A DNA stretch of 64,000 nt from Pigmentiphaga sp. H8 (GCF_003854895.1 NZ_CP033966.1:4154001-4218000); one strand, 5' to 3'. Shown: positions 1 to 8,700, counted from the stretch's first letter. Made by a program: numbers and translations. Notes: a model not told the origin generated them from the letters alone.

Positions 1-1168
1 CCGGGTCCTCGACGCAGACGATCTTGTCGCGCAACTGGTCGATGCGCGGGTCCCTGGCGATCTCGTCCTCGTAGTCGCCGGCGGTCAGCCGGCCGAACAG
101 GATGGGCACGGCCACCATGTACTGGATGCAGTGGTCGCGGTCGGCGGGGTTGTCCAGCGGGCCCTTCTTGTCGATGATGCGGATGCAGGCTTCGTGGGTG
201 CGGATGGTGATTTTCTTGATGTCGTCCGCGCTGCGGCCCTGCTTCTGCAACTGCTTGTGGATGTCCATCGCGCATTCGACGGCGGTCTGCGAGTGGAACT
301 CGGCCGGGAAGGAGATCTTGAACAGCACGTTCTCCATCACGTAGCTGCCGTAGGGGCGCTGGAACTTGAAGGGCTGGCCCTTGAACAGGACGTCGTAGAA
401 GCCCCAGGTCTTGGCGCTCAGCACCGAGGGATAGCCCATTTCGCCGGTGCGCGCGATCAGCGCCAGGCGCACGGCGCGGCTGGTGGCGTCGCCGGCGGCC
501 CAGCTCTTGCGCGAGCCGGTGTTGGGCGCGTGGCGATAGGTGCGCAGGCTCTGGCCGTCGACCCAGGCCAGCGACACGGCGTTGATCAGTTCATCGCGGG
601 TCAGGCCCATCATCTGGCCGACCACGGCGGTGGAGGCGACCTTGACCAGCACCACGTGATCCAGGCCCACGCGGTTGAAGGAGTTCTCCAGCGCGATGCA
701 GCCCTGGATTTCGTGCGCCTTGATCATGGCGGTCAGGACGTCGCGCATGGTCAGCGGCTTCTTGCCCGCGGCGACGGCCTGGCGCGACAGCCAATCGGCC
801 GTGGCCAGGATGCCGCCCAGGTTGTCCGAGGGATGACCCCATTCGGCGGCCAGCCAGGTGTCGTTGAAGTCCAGCCAGCGGATGATGGTGCCGATGTTGA
901 AGGCGGCCTGCACGGGATCGAGCTGGAACTGGGTGCCGGGCACCTTGGCGCCGTTGGGCACGACGGTGCCGGGCACGATGGGTCCGAGCAGCTTGGTGCA
1001 GGCCGGATACTCCAGCGCCTCCAGGCCGCAGCCCAGGGTGTCGATCAGGCAGTTGCGCGCGGTCTCGTAGGCCAGCTTGCTGGTGATGCGCTTTTTCAGG
1101 ACGTAGTCGACGATGTCGACCAGGACCTGGTCGGGCTTCGGACGAACGGTAGAGATAGCGGAAGACAT
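1..1168 (-). CDS. prpD: 2-methylcitrate dehydratase PrpD (3' end outside window)
   Basis: Cofactor-independent dehydratase of the MmgE/PrpD family that converts 2-methylcitrate to 2-methyl-cis-aconitate in the cytosolic methylcitrate cycle for propionate. About 389 residues are visible, so roughly the last fifth of a typical 483-residue PrpD lies before base 1. Visible family segments include RNCLIDTLGCGLEAL near residue 40, the DFNDTW stretch near residue 100 and EWGHPSDN just after it. The ATG at 1168 is preceded, on the minus strand, by a GGGGGAG stretch that belongs to a palindromic repeat and could serve as the ribosome binding site. It follows prpB and prpC in the same direction, the usual Burkholderiales order. 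Identity is secure from family motifs and neighbours. Confidence 0.95.
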   Translation of the reverse strand, partial: MSSAISTVRPKPDQVLVDIVDYVLKKRITSKLAYETARNCLIDTLGCGLEALEYPACTKLLGPIVPGTVVPNGAKVPGTQFQLDPVQAAFNIGTIIRWLDFNDTWLAAEWGHPSDNLGGILATADWLSRQAVAAGKKPLTMRDVLTAMIKAHEIQGCIALENSFNRVGLDHVVLVKVASTAVVGQMMGLTRDELINAVSLAWVDGQSLRTYRHAPNTGSRKSWAAGDATSRAVRLALIARTGEMGYPSVLSAKTWGFYDVLFKGQPFKFQRPYGSYVMENVLFKISFPAEFHSQTAVECAMDIHKQLQKQGRSADDIKKITIRTHEACIRIIDKKGPLDNPADRDHCIQYMVAVPILFGRLTAGDYEDEIARDPRIDQLRDKIVCVEDP

Positions 1169-1174
1169 GGGGCT

Positions 1175-1250
1175 CCCCCTACGCGCTTCGCGCGCCCCCC
1201 AGGGGGCGGCACTGGCGGACCGGCGGAGCCGGATCCGCGGTGCCCTGGAT
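1175..1250. repeat. palindromic repeat, module A, between prpC and prpD
   Basis: Copy of the dispersed repeat family of this window. It starts with a C-run followed by TACGCGCTTCGCGCG, then a C6/G5 hairpin, then a stem built on CCGGCGGAGCCGG. This copy has GCGGCACTGGCGGACC where other A copies have GCGATGCGGGTGGACC, with the matching change on the other arm, so the stem is conserved by compensation. It lies inside the prpBCD transcription unit and its C-run edge is six bases from the prpD start. Confidence 0.85.
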
Positions 1251-1322
1251 GGGCGGTTTGCGCTTTGCGGGTTTGATTGGTTGAAGGATGTTGGTTATTG
1301 CAGGAATGAAGCGGTCTTTTCT

Positions 1323-2498
1323 TTACTTGCGCTTGGCCAGCGGCACGAATTTGCGGTCTTCGGGGCCGGTGTAGTTGGCGCTGGGGCGGATGATCTTGTT
1401 GTCGATGCGCTGTTCGATGATGTGGGCCGACCAGCCCGCGGTGCGGGCGATCACGAACAGCGGGGTGAACATCGCGGTGGGAACGCCCATCTCGTGGTAG
1501 CTGACGGCGCTGAACCAGTCGAGGTTGGGGAACATTTTCTTGACGTTCCACATCACCGATTCCAGGCGCTCGGCGATCTCGTACAGCCGCATGTTGCCGG
1601 ACTCCTTGGACAGGCGGTGCGACACGCCCTTGATGACCTGGTTGCGCGGGTCGGACACGGTGTAGACGGGGTGGCCGAAGCCGATCACCACTTCCTTGTT
1701 CTCGACGCGGCGGCGGATGTCGGCCTCGGCCTCGTCGGGCGTGTCGTAGCGGCTCTGGACCTCGAAGGCGACTTCGTTGGCGCCGCCGTGCTTGGGTCCG
1801 CGCAGCGCGCCGATGGCGCCGGTCAGGGCCGAATACATGTCCGAGCCGGTGCCGGCGATGACGCGGGCGGTGAAGGTGGAGGCGTTGAACTCGTGTTCGG
1901 CGTACAGGTTCAGCGACGTGTGCATGGCCCGCACCCACGAGGCGGGCGCCGGCTTGCCGTGCAGCAGGTGCAGGAAGTGCCCGCCTATGCTGTCGTCGTC
2001 GGTGTCGACGTCGATGCGCTCGCCGCGATGGCTGTAGTGGTACCAGTACAGCAGCATCGATCCCAGCGAGGCCATGAGCCGGTCGGCGATGTCGCGCGCG
2101 CCGGGCAGGTTGTGGTCGTCCTTCTCGGGCAGCACGCAGCCCAGGGCCGACACGCCGGTGCGCATCACGTCCATGGGATGGCTGGCCGCGGGCAGCCATT
2201 CGAGCGCCGCCTTCACGTTCGCGGGCAGCCCGCGCAGCGCCTTCAGCTTGGTCTTGTAGGCCGCCAGCTCGTTGCGGTTGGGCAGCTTGCCGTGCACCAA
2301 CAGATAGGCGATTTCCTCGAACTCGCATTCGTCGGCGATATCCAGGATGTCGTAGCCGCGATAGTGCAGGTCGTTGCCGCTGCGGCCCACCGTGCACAAG
2401 GCGGTATTGCCCGCCATCACGCCCGACAGGGCCACCGACTTCTTCGGCTTCGGTCCCGCGGCCGGCTGGTCCTTCTGATTCGATACTGTTGCGCTCAT
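1323..2498 (-). CDS. prpC: 2-methylcitrate synthase PrpC
   Basis: Condenses propionyl-CoA with oxaloacetate to 2-methylcitrate, the entry step of the methylcitrate cycle. The 391-residue protein has the citrate synthase active-site segments: LYAEHEFNAST near residue 203, RGPKHGGANE near 237, GFGHPVY near 288 and NLDWFSA near 340. Length and the short N-terminus match type II methylcitrate synthases rather than the longer hexameric citrate synthase GltA. The ATG at 2498 was chosen over an upstream in-frame ATG at 2591 because the extra residues would be encoded by the palindromic repeat at 2551-2629. It is the middle gene of prpB-prpC-prpD. Confidence 0.96.
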   Translation of the reverse strand: MSATVSNQKDQPAAGPKPKKSVALSGVMAGNTALCTVGRSGNDLHYRGYDILDIADECEFEEIAYLLVHGKLPNRNELAAYKTKLKALRGLPANVKAALEWLPAASHPMDVMRTGVSALGCVLPEKDDHNLPGARDIADRLMASLGSMLLYWYHYSHRGERIDVDTDDDSIGGHFLHLLHGKPAPASWVRAMHTSLNLYAEHEFNASTFTARVIAGTGSDMYSALTGAIGALRGPKHGGANEVAFEVQSRYDTPDEAEADIRRRVENKEVVIGFGHPVYTVSDPRNQVIKGVSHRLSKESGNMRLYEIAERLESVMWNVKKMFPNLDWFSAVSYHEMGVPTAMFTPLFVIARTAGWSAHIIEQRIDNKIIRPSANYTGPEDRKFVPLAKRK

Positions 2499-2550
2499 CG
2501 TCTCACTCGCTCCGTAACAATTGCCACACATCCAGGAAACGCTTACCAGA

Positions 2551-2629
2551 CCCAGGATGCGGTGGATCCGGCTCCGCCGGTCCACCCGCATCGCCCCCTG
2601 GGGGGCGCGCGTCAGCGCGTAAGGGGGGG
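2551..2629. repeat. palindromic repeat between prpB and prpC
   Basis: Repeat-family copy in reverse orientation: CCCAGGATGCGGTGGATCC, the GGCTCCGCC loop region, the second stem arm, the C5/G6 hairpin and GCGCGTCAGCGCGTAAGGGG. It ends one base before the prpB stop codon, so prpB keeps its own stop. With the copy at 1175-1250 it means that both intergenic gaps of prpBCD contain a strong potential RNA hairpin, a possible site of attenuation or mRNA processing. Confidence 0.85.
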
Positions 2630-2630
2630 T

Positions 2631-3521
2631 CTACCTCTTCTTGAACAGGGTATCCAGGCTCTGTTCGAACGCGTGATAGCCAATGCGATCGTACAACTCC
2701 TCGCGCGTCTGCATCATGTCGATCACGTTCTTCTGGTGGCCGTCGCGGCGGATGGCCGTGTAGACCGTTTCCGCGGCCTTGTTCATGGCGCGGAAGGCGG
2801 ATAGCGGGTACAGCACCATGGACACATCGGCGCTGCGCAGTTCCTCCACCGTGAATAGCGGCGTCTGTCCGAACTCGGTGATGTTGGCCAGCACCGGCAC
2901 CTTCACGGCGTCGACGAACTTGCGGTAGGTGGGCAGGTCGTAGGCGGCCTCGGCGAAGATGCCGTCGGCGCCCGCCTCCACGCAGGCCTGGGCGCGCTCG
3001 ATGGCGGCGTCCAGCCCTTCCACCGCGATGGCGTCGGTACGCGCCACCAGGAAGAAGTCGGGATCGGTCTTGGCATCGGCCGCCGCCTTGACGCGGTCCA
3101 CCATCTCCGAGGCCGAGACGATTTCCTTGCCCGGACGGTGGCCGCAGCGCTTGGCGCCGACCTGGTCCTCGATGTGGCAGGCGGCCGCGCCGGCCTTGAT
3201 CAGGCTCTTGACCGAACGCGCGATGTTGAAGGCCGACGGGCCGAAGCCGGTGTCGATGTCCACCATCAGCGGCAGATCGCACACGTCGGTGATGCGGCGC
3301 ACGTCGATCAGCACGTCGTCCAGCGTGTTGATGCCCAGGTCGGGCATGCCCAGCGAACCGGCGGCCACGCCGCCGCCCGACACGTAGACGGCGCGAAAGC
3401 CCGCGCGCTTGGCCAGCAAGGCGTGGTTGGCGTTGATGGCGCCGATGATCTGCAGGGGGTGTTCTTCGCGCAGGGCCTGGCGGAAGCGGGCGCCGGGCGA
3501 GGCGGGTCGTGAGGAGGTCAT
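2631..3521 (-). CDS. prpB: methylisocitrate lyase PrpB
   Basis: Splits 2-methylisocitrate into pyruvate and succinate, the last step of the methylcitrate cycle. The 296-residue protein is the usual length and has the isocitrate-lyase superfamily features: VDIDTGFGPS (Mg-binding aspartate) near residue 92 and the catalytic cysteine loop GAKRCGHRPGKE near residue 127. The ATG at 3521 gives the expected N-terminus ending in FRQALREEHPLQIIGAINA. It is the first gene of the operon, 36 bases downstream of a sigma-54 type promoter and divergent from prpR. Confidence 0.96.
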   Translation of the reverse strand: MTSSRPASPGARFRQALREEHPLQIIGAINANHALLAKRAGFRAVYVSGGGVAAGSLGMPDLGINTLDDVLIDVRRITDVCDLPLMVDIDTGFGPSAFNIARSVKSLIKAGAAACHIEDQVGAKRCGHRPGKEIVSASEMVDRVKAAADAKTDPDFFLVARTDAIAVEGLDAAIERAQACVEAGADGIFAEAAYDLPTYRKFVDAVKVPVLANITEFGQTPLFTVEELRSADVSMVLYPLSAFRAMNKAAETVYTAIRRDGHQKNVIDMMQTREELYDRIGYHAFEQSLDTLFKKR

Positions 3522-3556
3522 GGCGATGACTCGGACTGGGGGAAAACTCAGCTTAC

Positions 3557-3572
3557 TGCAAAGACCGTGCCA
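3557..3572 (-). promoter_or_regulatory. sigma-54 (-24/-12) promoter of prpBCD
   Basis: Read on the minus strand the sequence is TGGCAC, five bases (GGTCT), TTGC, an exact match to the RpoN consensus TGGCAC-N5-TTGC, 36 bases before the prpB start. The divergent neighbour encodes a sigma-54 activator of the PrpR family, so sequence and context agree. Transcription would proceed toward prpB, prpC and prpD. Confidence 0.9.
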
Positions 3573-3682
3573 TGCGTGGGCCCGCGCCGCGCTTCCCCGC
3601 GCCGAGCCGCATGGGCCAAGGCTTCCCTGGCGGCGGGCCTGCTCATCCCGACCATCGTCCCCCTGTCTCGATCGCCAGATTC

Positions 3683-3707
3683 ATTTCATATTTGAAATCT
3701 ATATAAT
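3683..3707 (+). promoter_or_regulatory. probable prpR promoter with overlapping dyad
   Basis: TATAAT at 3702-3707 lies 24 bases before the prpR start and is a perfect -10 box; no good -35 is seen at the usual spacing. Just upstream is the dyad ATTTCA-TATT-TGAAAT (3683-3698), in the position of the -35 element, which would suit autoregulation by PrpR or binding of another regulator. The -10 is clear; the operator role is inferred. Confidence 0.55.
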
Positions 3708-3731
3708 CAAATCTGCAATCCGGATCTTGCC

Positions 3732-5705
3732 ATGGACCTTCCAGCCGCCCTTCCCGCCCGCTCGCAATCCCGGCCCGTCATCTGGACCATGGGCATCAGC
3801 CGCGTGTCCCGCGCCTTCGCCGAACTGGCGCCCGGCTACGCCGGACAGGCCGATTTCCGCATCGTCGATGAAGGCTTCGAGACGGCGGCCCGCTCGATCA
3901 ACGAGGCCGCGCGCCAGGGGCTGGTCGATGCGGTGGTGGCGGGCGGCTCGAACGGCGCCTACCTGCGCCAGCATGTGGACGTGCCGGTCATCCTGATCAA
4001 GGTCACGGGCTTCGACGTCATGCACGCCCTGACCACGGCCAGGCAGTTGTCCAGCCGCCTGGCCCTGGTCACGCACGCCTCCACCTTTCCCGAGGCCGAG
4101 GCCTTCAAGCAGGCCTTCGGGCTGGACTTTCCCAGCCACAGCTACGTCACGACCGAAGACGCCGCCTTGCAGGTCCAAGCGCTCAAGCGCGCCGGGCTGG
4201 AGGTCATCGTCGGCCCCGGACTGGTCTCGGACCTGGCCGAACAGCAGGGACTGGCCGGCGTTTTCCTGTACTCCACCAATTCGATCCGGGTCGCGCTGGA
4301 AGACGCCATCGAGGCGGCCCGGCTCACGCGCATCGAGCAGCGCCGCCGCGAATACCTGAACACGGTACTGTCCCACCTGAACGAGGGCGTGGCCGCGGTG
4401 GACGCCGAAGGCCGCATCCAGTCGCTCAATCCGCCCATGGAGCGCCTGCTGGGCCTGCGGCGCGAGCAGGCCATCGGCCAGCCGCTGGAGGAAGCCGCGC
4501 CGGCGATCTCGCTCGACGGCCCCCTGCGGCACGGGCAGAAGGAACTGGAGACCATCCAGAAGGTTCGCGACAAGGTGCTGATCCTGAACCGCATCCCCAT
4601 CCTGAGCGGCGGCGAACTGCTGGGCGCGGTGGTCACGGCACAGGACGCCCAGGCCATCCAGCGGGTGGACCGCAACCTGCGTACCGGCGCGCCGGCGCGG
4701 CCATCCGGCACGCGCTACGACCTGGACGACCTGCTGGGCAGCTCGGGTCCCATGCAGCGGGTGCGCGAACTGGCCCGGCTGTACGCCGGCGTCAGCTCCA
4801 CGGTGCTGATCGAGGGTGAAAGCGGCACCGGCAAGGAAGTGCTGGCACAAGGCATGCACCGCGCCAGCCCCCGCCGCGACTTTCCCTTCGTCGCCATCAA
4901 CTGCGCCGCCTTTCCCGAACCCCTGCTGGAAAGCGAACTGTTCGGCTACGAGGAAGGCGCCTTCACCGGCGCCCGCAAGGGCGGCAAGACGGGGCTGTTC
5001 GAGGCGGCCCACAACGGCACCCTGTTCCTGGACGAGATCGGCGACATGCCGCTGGCCCTGCAGGTGCGCCTGCTGCGCGTGCTGCAGGAACGGCAGGTGC
5101 TGCCGGTGGGGGCGCTGGAACCGGTGGCGGTCAACGTGCGGGTGGTCGCCGCCACCCACCGCGACCTGCAGGCCATGGTGCGCGCCGGCGACTTCCGGCA
5201 GGACCTGTTCTACCGCCTGAACATCCTGCGCATCGCCATGCCGCCGCTGCGCGAGCGCGAAGGCGACATCGACGAACTGGCCGAGGAACTCTACGCCCGC
5301 GCGCAGCGGCGGCTGGGCATGACGCGGCCCGTGCGCCTGCCGGCCTTCGTCCGGTCGCTGTGCGCGAACTACGCCTGGCCCGGCAACCTGCGCGAGATGG
5401 AGAACGTGCTGGAGCGGGTGGCCGTCTCGCACGCGGGCCGCAAGATCGGCCGCAAGGAACTGGAGCTGGAACTGGAAATCACCGTGCCCGAGTTGTACGG
5501 CGGCACGGACGAGACCGCACCCGCCGGTCCGGACGGGGCCGCCTTCGCGTCGCTGGACGAGATCGCCCGGGCCAGCCAGGCGGCCCATGCGCGCCGGGTA
5601 TTGGACGCCTGCCACGGCGACCGCGCGGCGGCGTGCCGGATACTGGGCATCAGCCCCGCCACGCTGTGGCGCAAGCTGAAAGAGGCGCCGCCCGGCGCCC
5701 CGTGA
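3732..5705 (+). CDS. prpR: propionate catabolism operon regulator PrpR (sigma-54 activator)
   Basis: Enhancer-binding activator that senses 2-methylcitrate and drives RpoN-dependent transcription of prpBCD. Domain order in 657 residues: PrpR N-terminal sensor (about 10-195), a PAS-like segment (about 205-300), the sigma-54 AAA+ domain (about 330-560) and a Fis-type helix-turn-helix (about 615-655, AACRILGISPATLWRKLKEA). Visible AAA+ motifs are Walker A GESGTGKE near 361, the sigma-54 contact loop GAFTGA near 410 and Walker B LFLDEIGDM near 430. All are intact, so an active ATPase is expected. It is divergent from prpB and faces a perfect sigma-54 promoter there. Ends 3 bases before the convergent gcdH stop. 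Confidence 0.95.
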   Translation: MDLPAALPARSQSRPVIWTMGISRVSRAFAELAPGYAGQADFRIVDEGFETAARSINEAARQGLVDAVVAGGSNGAYLRQHVDVPVILIKVTGFDVMHALTTARQLSSRLALVTHASTFPEAEAFKQAFGLDFPSHSYVTTEDAALQVQALKRAGLEVIVGPGLVSDLAEQQGLAGVFLYSTNSIRVALEDAIEAARLTRIEQRRREYLNTVLSHLNEGVAAVDAEGRIQSLNPPMERLLGLRREQAIGQPLEEAAPAISLDGPLRHGQKELETIQKVRDKVLILNRIPILSGGELLGAVVTAQDAQAIQRVDRNLRTGAPARPSGTRYDLDDLLGSSGPMQRVRELARLYAGVSSTVLIEGESGTGKEVLAQGMHRASPRRDFPFVAINCAAFPEPLLESELFGYEEGAFTGARKGGKTGLFEAAHNGTLFLDEIGDMPLALQVRLLRVLQERQVLPVGALEPVAVNVRVVAATHRDLQAMVRAGDFRQDLFYRLNILRIAMPPLREREGDIDELAEELYARAQRRLGMTRPVRLPAFVRSLCANYAWPGNLREMENVLERVAVSHAGRKIGRKELELELEITVPELYGGTDETAPAGPDGAAFASLDEIARASQAAHARRVLDACHGDRAAACRILGISPATLWRKLKEAPPGAP

Positions 5706-5708
5706 CAC

Positions 5709-6911
5709 CTAGCAGAACGCCTGGATGCCCGTCTGGGCGCGGCCCAGGATCAGCGCATGGATGTCGTGCGTGCCTTCGTAGGTGTTGACCACCTCGAGAT
5801 TGACGACGTGGCGGATCACGCCGAACTCGTCGGAAATCCCGTTGCCGCCCAGCATGTCGCGCGCCACGCGGGCGATGTCCAGCGACTTGCCGCAGGAGTT
5901 GCGCTTCATGATGGAGGTGATCTCCACCGCCGCCGTCCCGGCGTCCTTCATCCGGCCCAGCTGCAGGCAGCCTTGCAGGCCCAGCGTGATCTCGGTCTGC
6001 ATGTCGGCCAGCTTCTTCTGCACCAGCTGGTTGGCGGCCAGCGGGCGGCCGAACTGCTTGCGGTCCAGCACGTACTGGCGCGCGGTGTGCCAGCAGTACT
6101 CGGCGGCGCCCAGCGCGCCCCAGGCGATGCCGTAGCGGGCCGAGTTCAGGCAGGTGAACGGTCCCTTCAGGCCGGCCACGTTGGGCATGTAGTTCTCTTC
6201 CGGCACGAACACCTCGTCCATGACGATTTCGCCGGTGATGGACGTGCGCAGGCCGACCTTGCCGTGGATGGCAGGCGCCGACAGGCCCTTCCAGCCCTTC
6301 TCCAGGATGAAGCCGCGGATGTTGTCCTTGCCGTCCTCGTCCTTGAGCTTGGCCCAGACCACGAACACATCGGCGATGGGCGAGTTGGTGATCCACATCT
6401 TGGCGCCGCTCAGGCGGTAGCCGCCGTCCACCTTGGTGGCGCGGGTGACCATGGAGCCGGGGTCCGAGCCGTGGTTGGGCTCGGTCAGGCCGAAGCAGCC
6501 GATCAGCTCGCCGGTGGCCAGCTTGGGCAGGTATTTCTGCTTTTGCGCCTCGGTACCGAATTCATGGATGGGGACCATGACCAGCGAGGACTGCACGCTC
6601 ATCATCGAGCGATAGCCGGAATCCACGCGCTCGACCTCGCGCGCGATCAGGCCGTAGCAGACGTAGTTCAGGCCGGGGCCGCCGTATTGCTCGGGAATGG
6701 TGGGTCCCAACAGACCCAGCTCGCCCATCTCGCGGAAGATGGCGGCATCGGTGCGCTCGTTGCGGAACGACTCCAGCACGCGCGGCATCAGCTTGTCCTG
6801 GCAGTACGCCGCCGCCGCTTCCCGCACCATGCGTTCGTCGTCGGTCAGCTGCTGGTCGAGCAGCAAGGGGTCGGCCCAGTTGAATTGTGCAGGCTTGTGC
6901 ATAAGATTCAT
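5709..6911 (-). CDS. gcdH: glutaryl-CoA dehydrogenase (acyl-CoA dehydrogenase family)
   Basis: FAD enzyme that oxidises and decarboxylates glutaryl-CoA to crotonyl-CoA in lysine, tryptophan and aromatic breakdown. The 400-residue protein ends with VVNTYEGTHDIHALILGRAQ, which carries the catalytic glutamate in the context typical of GcdH rather than of straight-chain acyl-CoA dehydrogenases. Flavin-site segments GCFGLTEPNHGSD and MWITNSPIADVFVVWAK are present. The ATG at 6911 begins MNLMHKPAQFNWADP; longer readings upstream run into the intergenic regulatory region. The divergent LysR gene at 7071 is in the usual place for its regulator. Confidence 0.9.
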   Translation of the reverse strand: MNLMHKPAQFNWADPLLLDQQLTDDERMVREAAAAYCQDKLMPRVLESFRNERTDAAIFREMGELGLLGPTIPEQYGGPGLNYVCYGLIAREVERVDSGYRSMMSVQSSLVMVPIHEFGTEAQKQKYLPKLATGELIGCFGLTEPNHGSDPGSMVTRATKVDGGYRLSGAKMWITNSPIADVFVVWAKLKDEDGKDNIRGFILEKGWKGLSAPAIHGKVGLRTSITGEIVMDEVFVPEENYMPNVAGLKGPFTCLNSARYGIAWGALGAAEYCWHTARQYVLDRKQFGRPLAANQLVQKKLADMQTEITLGLQGCLQLGRMKDAGTAAVEITSIMKRNSCGKSLDIARVARDMLGGNGISDEFGVIRHVVNLEVVNTYEGTHDIHALILGRAQTGIQAFC

Positions 6912-7018
6912 GTCTCGCGAGTAGTTGGGGAAACAGGAGAATCCGTGTCCTCCCGGCGAATTTCCTGCAAGATATACGGATTCGGCGGCCACGCCAAACG
7001 AGTTCTTTTCACTTATCT

Positions 7019-7033
7019 GTGCGTTTTCCGCAC
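7019..7033. promoter_or_regulatory. LysR-type dyad between gcdH and its divergent regulator
   Basis: Inverted repeat GTGCG-N5-CGCAC, centred 45 bases upstream of the LysR gene and 115 bases upstream of gcdH. Position and shape fit a LysR-type binding site controlling both divergent genes. The dyad is exact; its use is inferred. Confidence 0.5.
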
Positions 7034-7070
7034 TTGTTAAAGTAGAACCTTCCGATCCCGGGCCCCTGAC

Positions 7071-8018
7071 ATGCGCCGCAAACTGCCCAGTACCGCCGCC
7101 CTGGCCGCCTTCGAGGCGGCCGCGCGCCACCAGAGCTTCACCAAGGCCGCGACCGAGCTGGCGCTGACCCAGAGCGCCGTCTGCCGCCAGATCGCCGGCC
7201 TGGAGTCCTTCCTGGGCCTGAAGCTGTTCCGCCGCACCCGGCGCGGCGTCACCTTGACCCAGGCCGGCCAGACCTACGGCGAATCCGTGGCGCGCCGCCT
7301 GGACGAGGTCGAACGCGACACCCTGGACCTGATGGCCCGGCGCGGCGAAGGCGGCGTGCTGGAACTGGCCTCCGTGCCCACCTTCGCCACCCGCTGGCTG
7401 CTGCCGCGCCTGGCCGACTTCGAGCGCCAAGCCCCCAACATCGTCCTGAACATCACCCCGCAAAGCCGGCCCTTCCTGTTCGAGGGCACCCCCTTCGACG
7501 CCGCCATCTACGCCGGCGACGGCCCCTGGCCGGGCACCGAGGCGGTCTTCCTGATGCCCGAGAAACTGGTGCCCGTGTGCTCGCCCAAGCTGCTGGGCGT
7601 GCGCAAGCGCATCATGCCCGGGCAGTTCTCGGCCTACCGGCTGCTGCAGCAAAGCACGCGCCCCTACGCCTGGCGGCAGTGGTTCGCCGCGCAGAACGTC
7701 AGCCATCCGCACGACCTGGGCGGCCCGCGCTACGAGCTGTTCTCGATGCTGGTGGAAGCCGCCGTGCACGGCCAGGGCATCGCCCTGGTGCCACGGCTGA
7801 TCGCGGAGCAGGAACTCGAGTCGGGCCGGCTGATCGTTGCCTGCGAGCGCGAGTCGGTGCGGGACAAGAACTACTACCTGGTCCTGCCCGAATGGAAGGC
7901 CGACCACGAACCCCTGCACTTGTTCGCGCAGTGGCTGGCCGCACAGGCGGCCCAGTACCGGGCGCAGCATGGGCTGGAGGGCGAGGCGGCGGCGCCGCCC
8001 AAGCGCTTCACGCGGTGA
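7071..8018 (+). CDS. LysR-family regulator, GcvA-like, probably of gcdH
   Basis: Transcription factor of 315 residues with an N-terminal winged helix-turn-helix (residues 5-65, with FTKAATELALTQSAVCRQIAGLE as recognition region) and a C-terminal periplasmic-binding-fold effector domain. The N-terminus LPSTAALAAFEAAARHQSFT is typical of the GcvA/AmpR branch. It is divergent from gcdH with a LysR-type dyad between them, so glutarate or glutaryl-CoA responsive control (GcdR-like) is likely but not shown. Its last 11 bases overlap the end of the convergent TetR gene. Confidence 0.88.
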   Translation: MRRKLPSTAALAAFEAAARHQSFTKAATELALTQSAVCRQIAGLESFLGLKLFRRTRRGVTLTQAGQTYGESVARRLDEVERDTLDLMARRGEGGVLELASVPTFATRWLLPRLADFERQAPNIVLNITPQSRPFLFEGTPFDAAIYAGDGPWPGTEAVFLMPEKLVPVCSPKLLGVRKRIMPGQFSAYRLLQQSTRPYAWRQWFAAQNVSHPHDLGGPRYELFSMLVEAAVHGQGIALVPRLIAEQELESGRLIVACERESVRDKNYYLVLPEWKADHEPLHLFAQWLAAQAAQYRAQHGLEGEAAAPPKRFTR

Positions 8019-8700
8019 TGGCGGCCATCACGAAATCGACGACGTGCTCGCGGCGCTCGTCCAGCGCCGCATCGTCCGACAGATCGGTGCCCAGCACCGC
8101 CGAGAGCGTGTGGCAATTGGAAATGCTGAAAAAGCACAAGGCGTTGATGCTGATGTAGACCTGGCGCGCGTCCAGCCCGGGCCGGAACAGGCCTGCCTCG
8201 GCCCCCGCCTGCAGCAGCATGCCGATCCGATGGATCATCGGATCGTAGATGGATTTCAAGCGCTCCGACTTGCGAATGATCCTGCCCTTGTTCACGTTCT
8301 CGCCGCTGAGCAGGTTGACGAAATCGCGGTTGTGGCGGACGTGGTCGAAGGTGAACAGGACGAAGTCCCGCAGCGCGGCGCGCGGATCGGCGGCGTTCAG
8401 CTCGAGCTTGGGGTCGTTGGACCGGAACGCCGTATAGGCCGCCTCGAGCACCGCCAGGTAGGCATTTTCCTTCGAGCCGAAATGATGGGACAGGATCTGC
8501 TTGCTGACCCCCGCCCGGGTGCAGATCTGCTCGACGCTGGCGCCGTGGTATCCGCTATGGGAGAACTCCCGGTAGGCCGCGTCCAGCAGGTTCTGCCGCG
8601 TGCGCTCCGGATCCCGGGCACCGTTGGAGCGGCTCGGCCGCCTCGTCGCCGAAATGAAGAAAGTCGGCTTGTCTTTCTTGTCGGTACTGCGAACTGTCAA
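8008..8700 (-). CDS. TetR-family regulator at the end of the peptide/amide operon
   Basis: DNA-binding repressor with an N-terminal TetR helix-turn-helix (NLLDAAYREFSHSGYHGAS followed by VEQICTRAGVSKQILSHHFG) and an all-helical ligand domain. The TTG at 8700 is preferred: a GGAAG stretch lies 7 bases upstream and the product is about 230 residues, normal for the family. An ATG at 8769 would add 23 residues encoded by the 3' end of the preceding amidase gene. It is the last gene of the operon that starts at 17116, where a TetR-like dyad overlaps the promoter, so it is the likely local repressor. Start choice is uncertain. Confidence 0.85.
   Translation of the reverse strand: MTVRSTDKKDKPTFFISATRRPSRSNGARDPERTRQNLLDAAYREFSHSGYHGASVEQICTRAGVSKQILSHHFGSKENAYLAVLEAAYTAFRSNDPKLELNAADPRAALRDFVLFTFDHVRHNRDFVNLLSGENVNKGRIIRKSERLKSIYDPMIHRIGMLLQAGAEAGLFRPGLDARQVYISINALCFFSISNCHTLSAVLGTDLSDDAALDERREHVVDFVMAAITA

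Noticed and set aside
131..1276. A long open frame on the plus strand opposite prpD
   Set aside because: It is antisense to a well-supported PrpD and has a composition typical of reverse reading of GC-rich genes.
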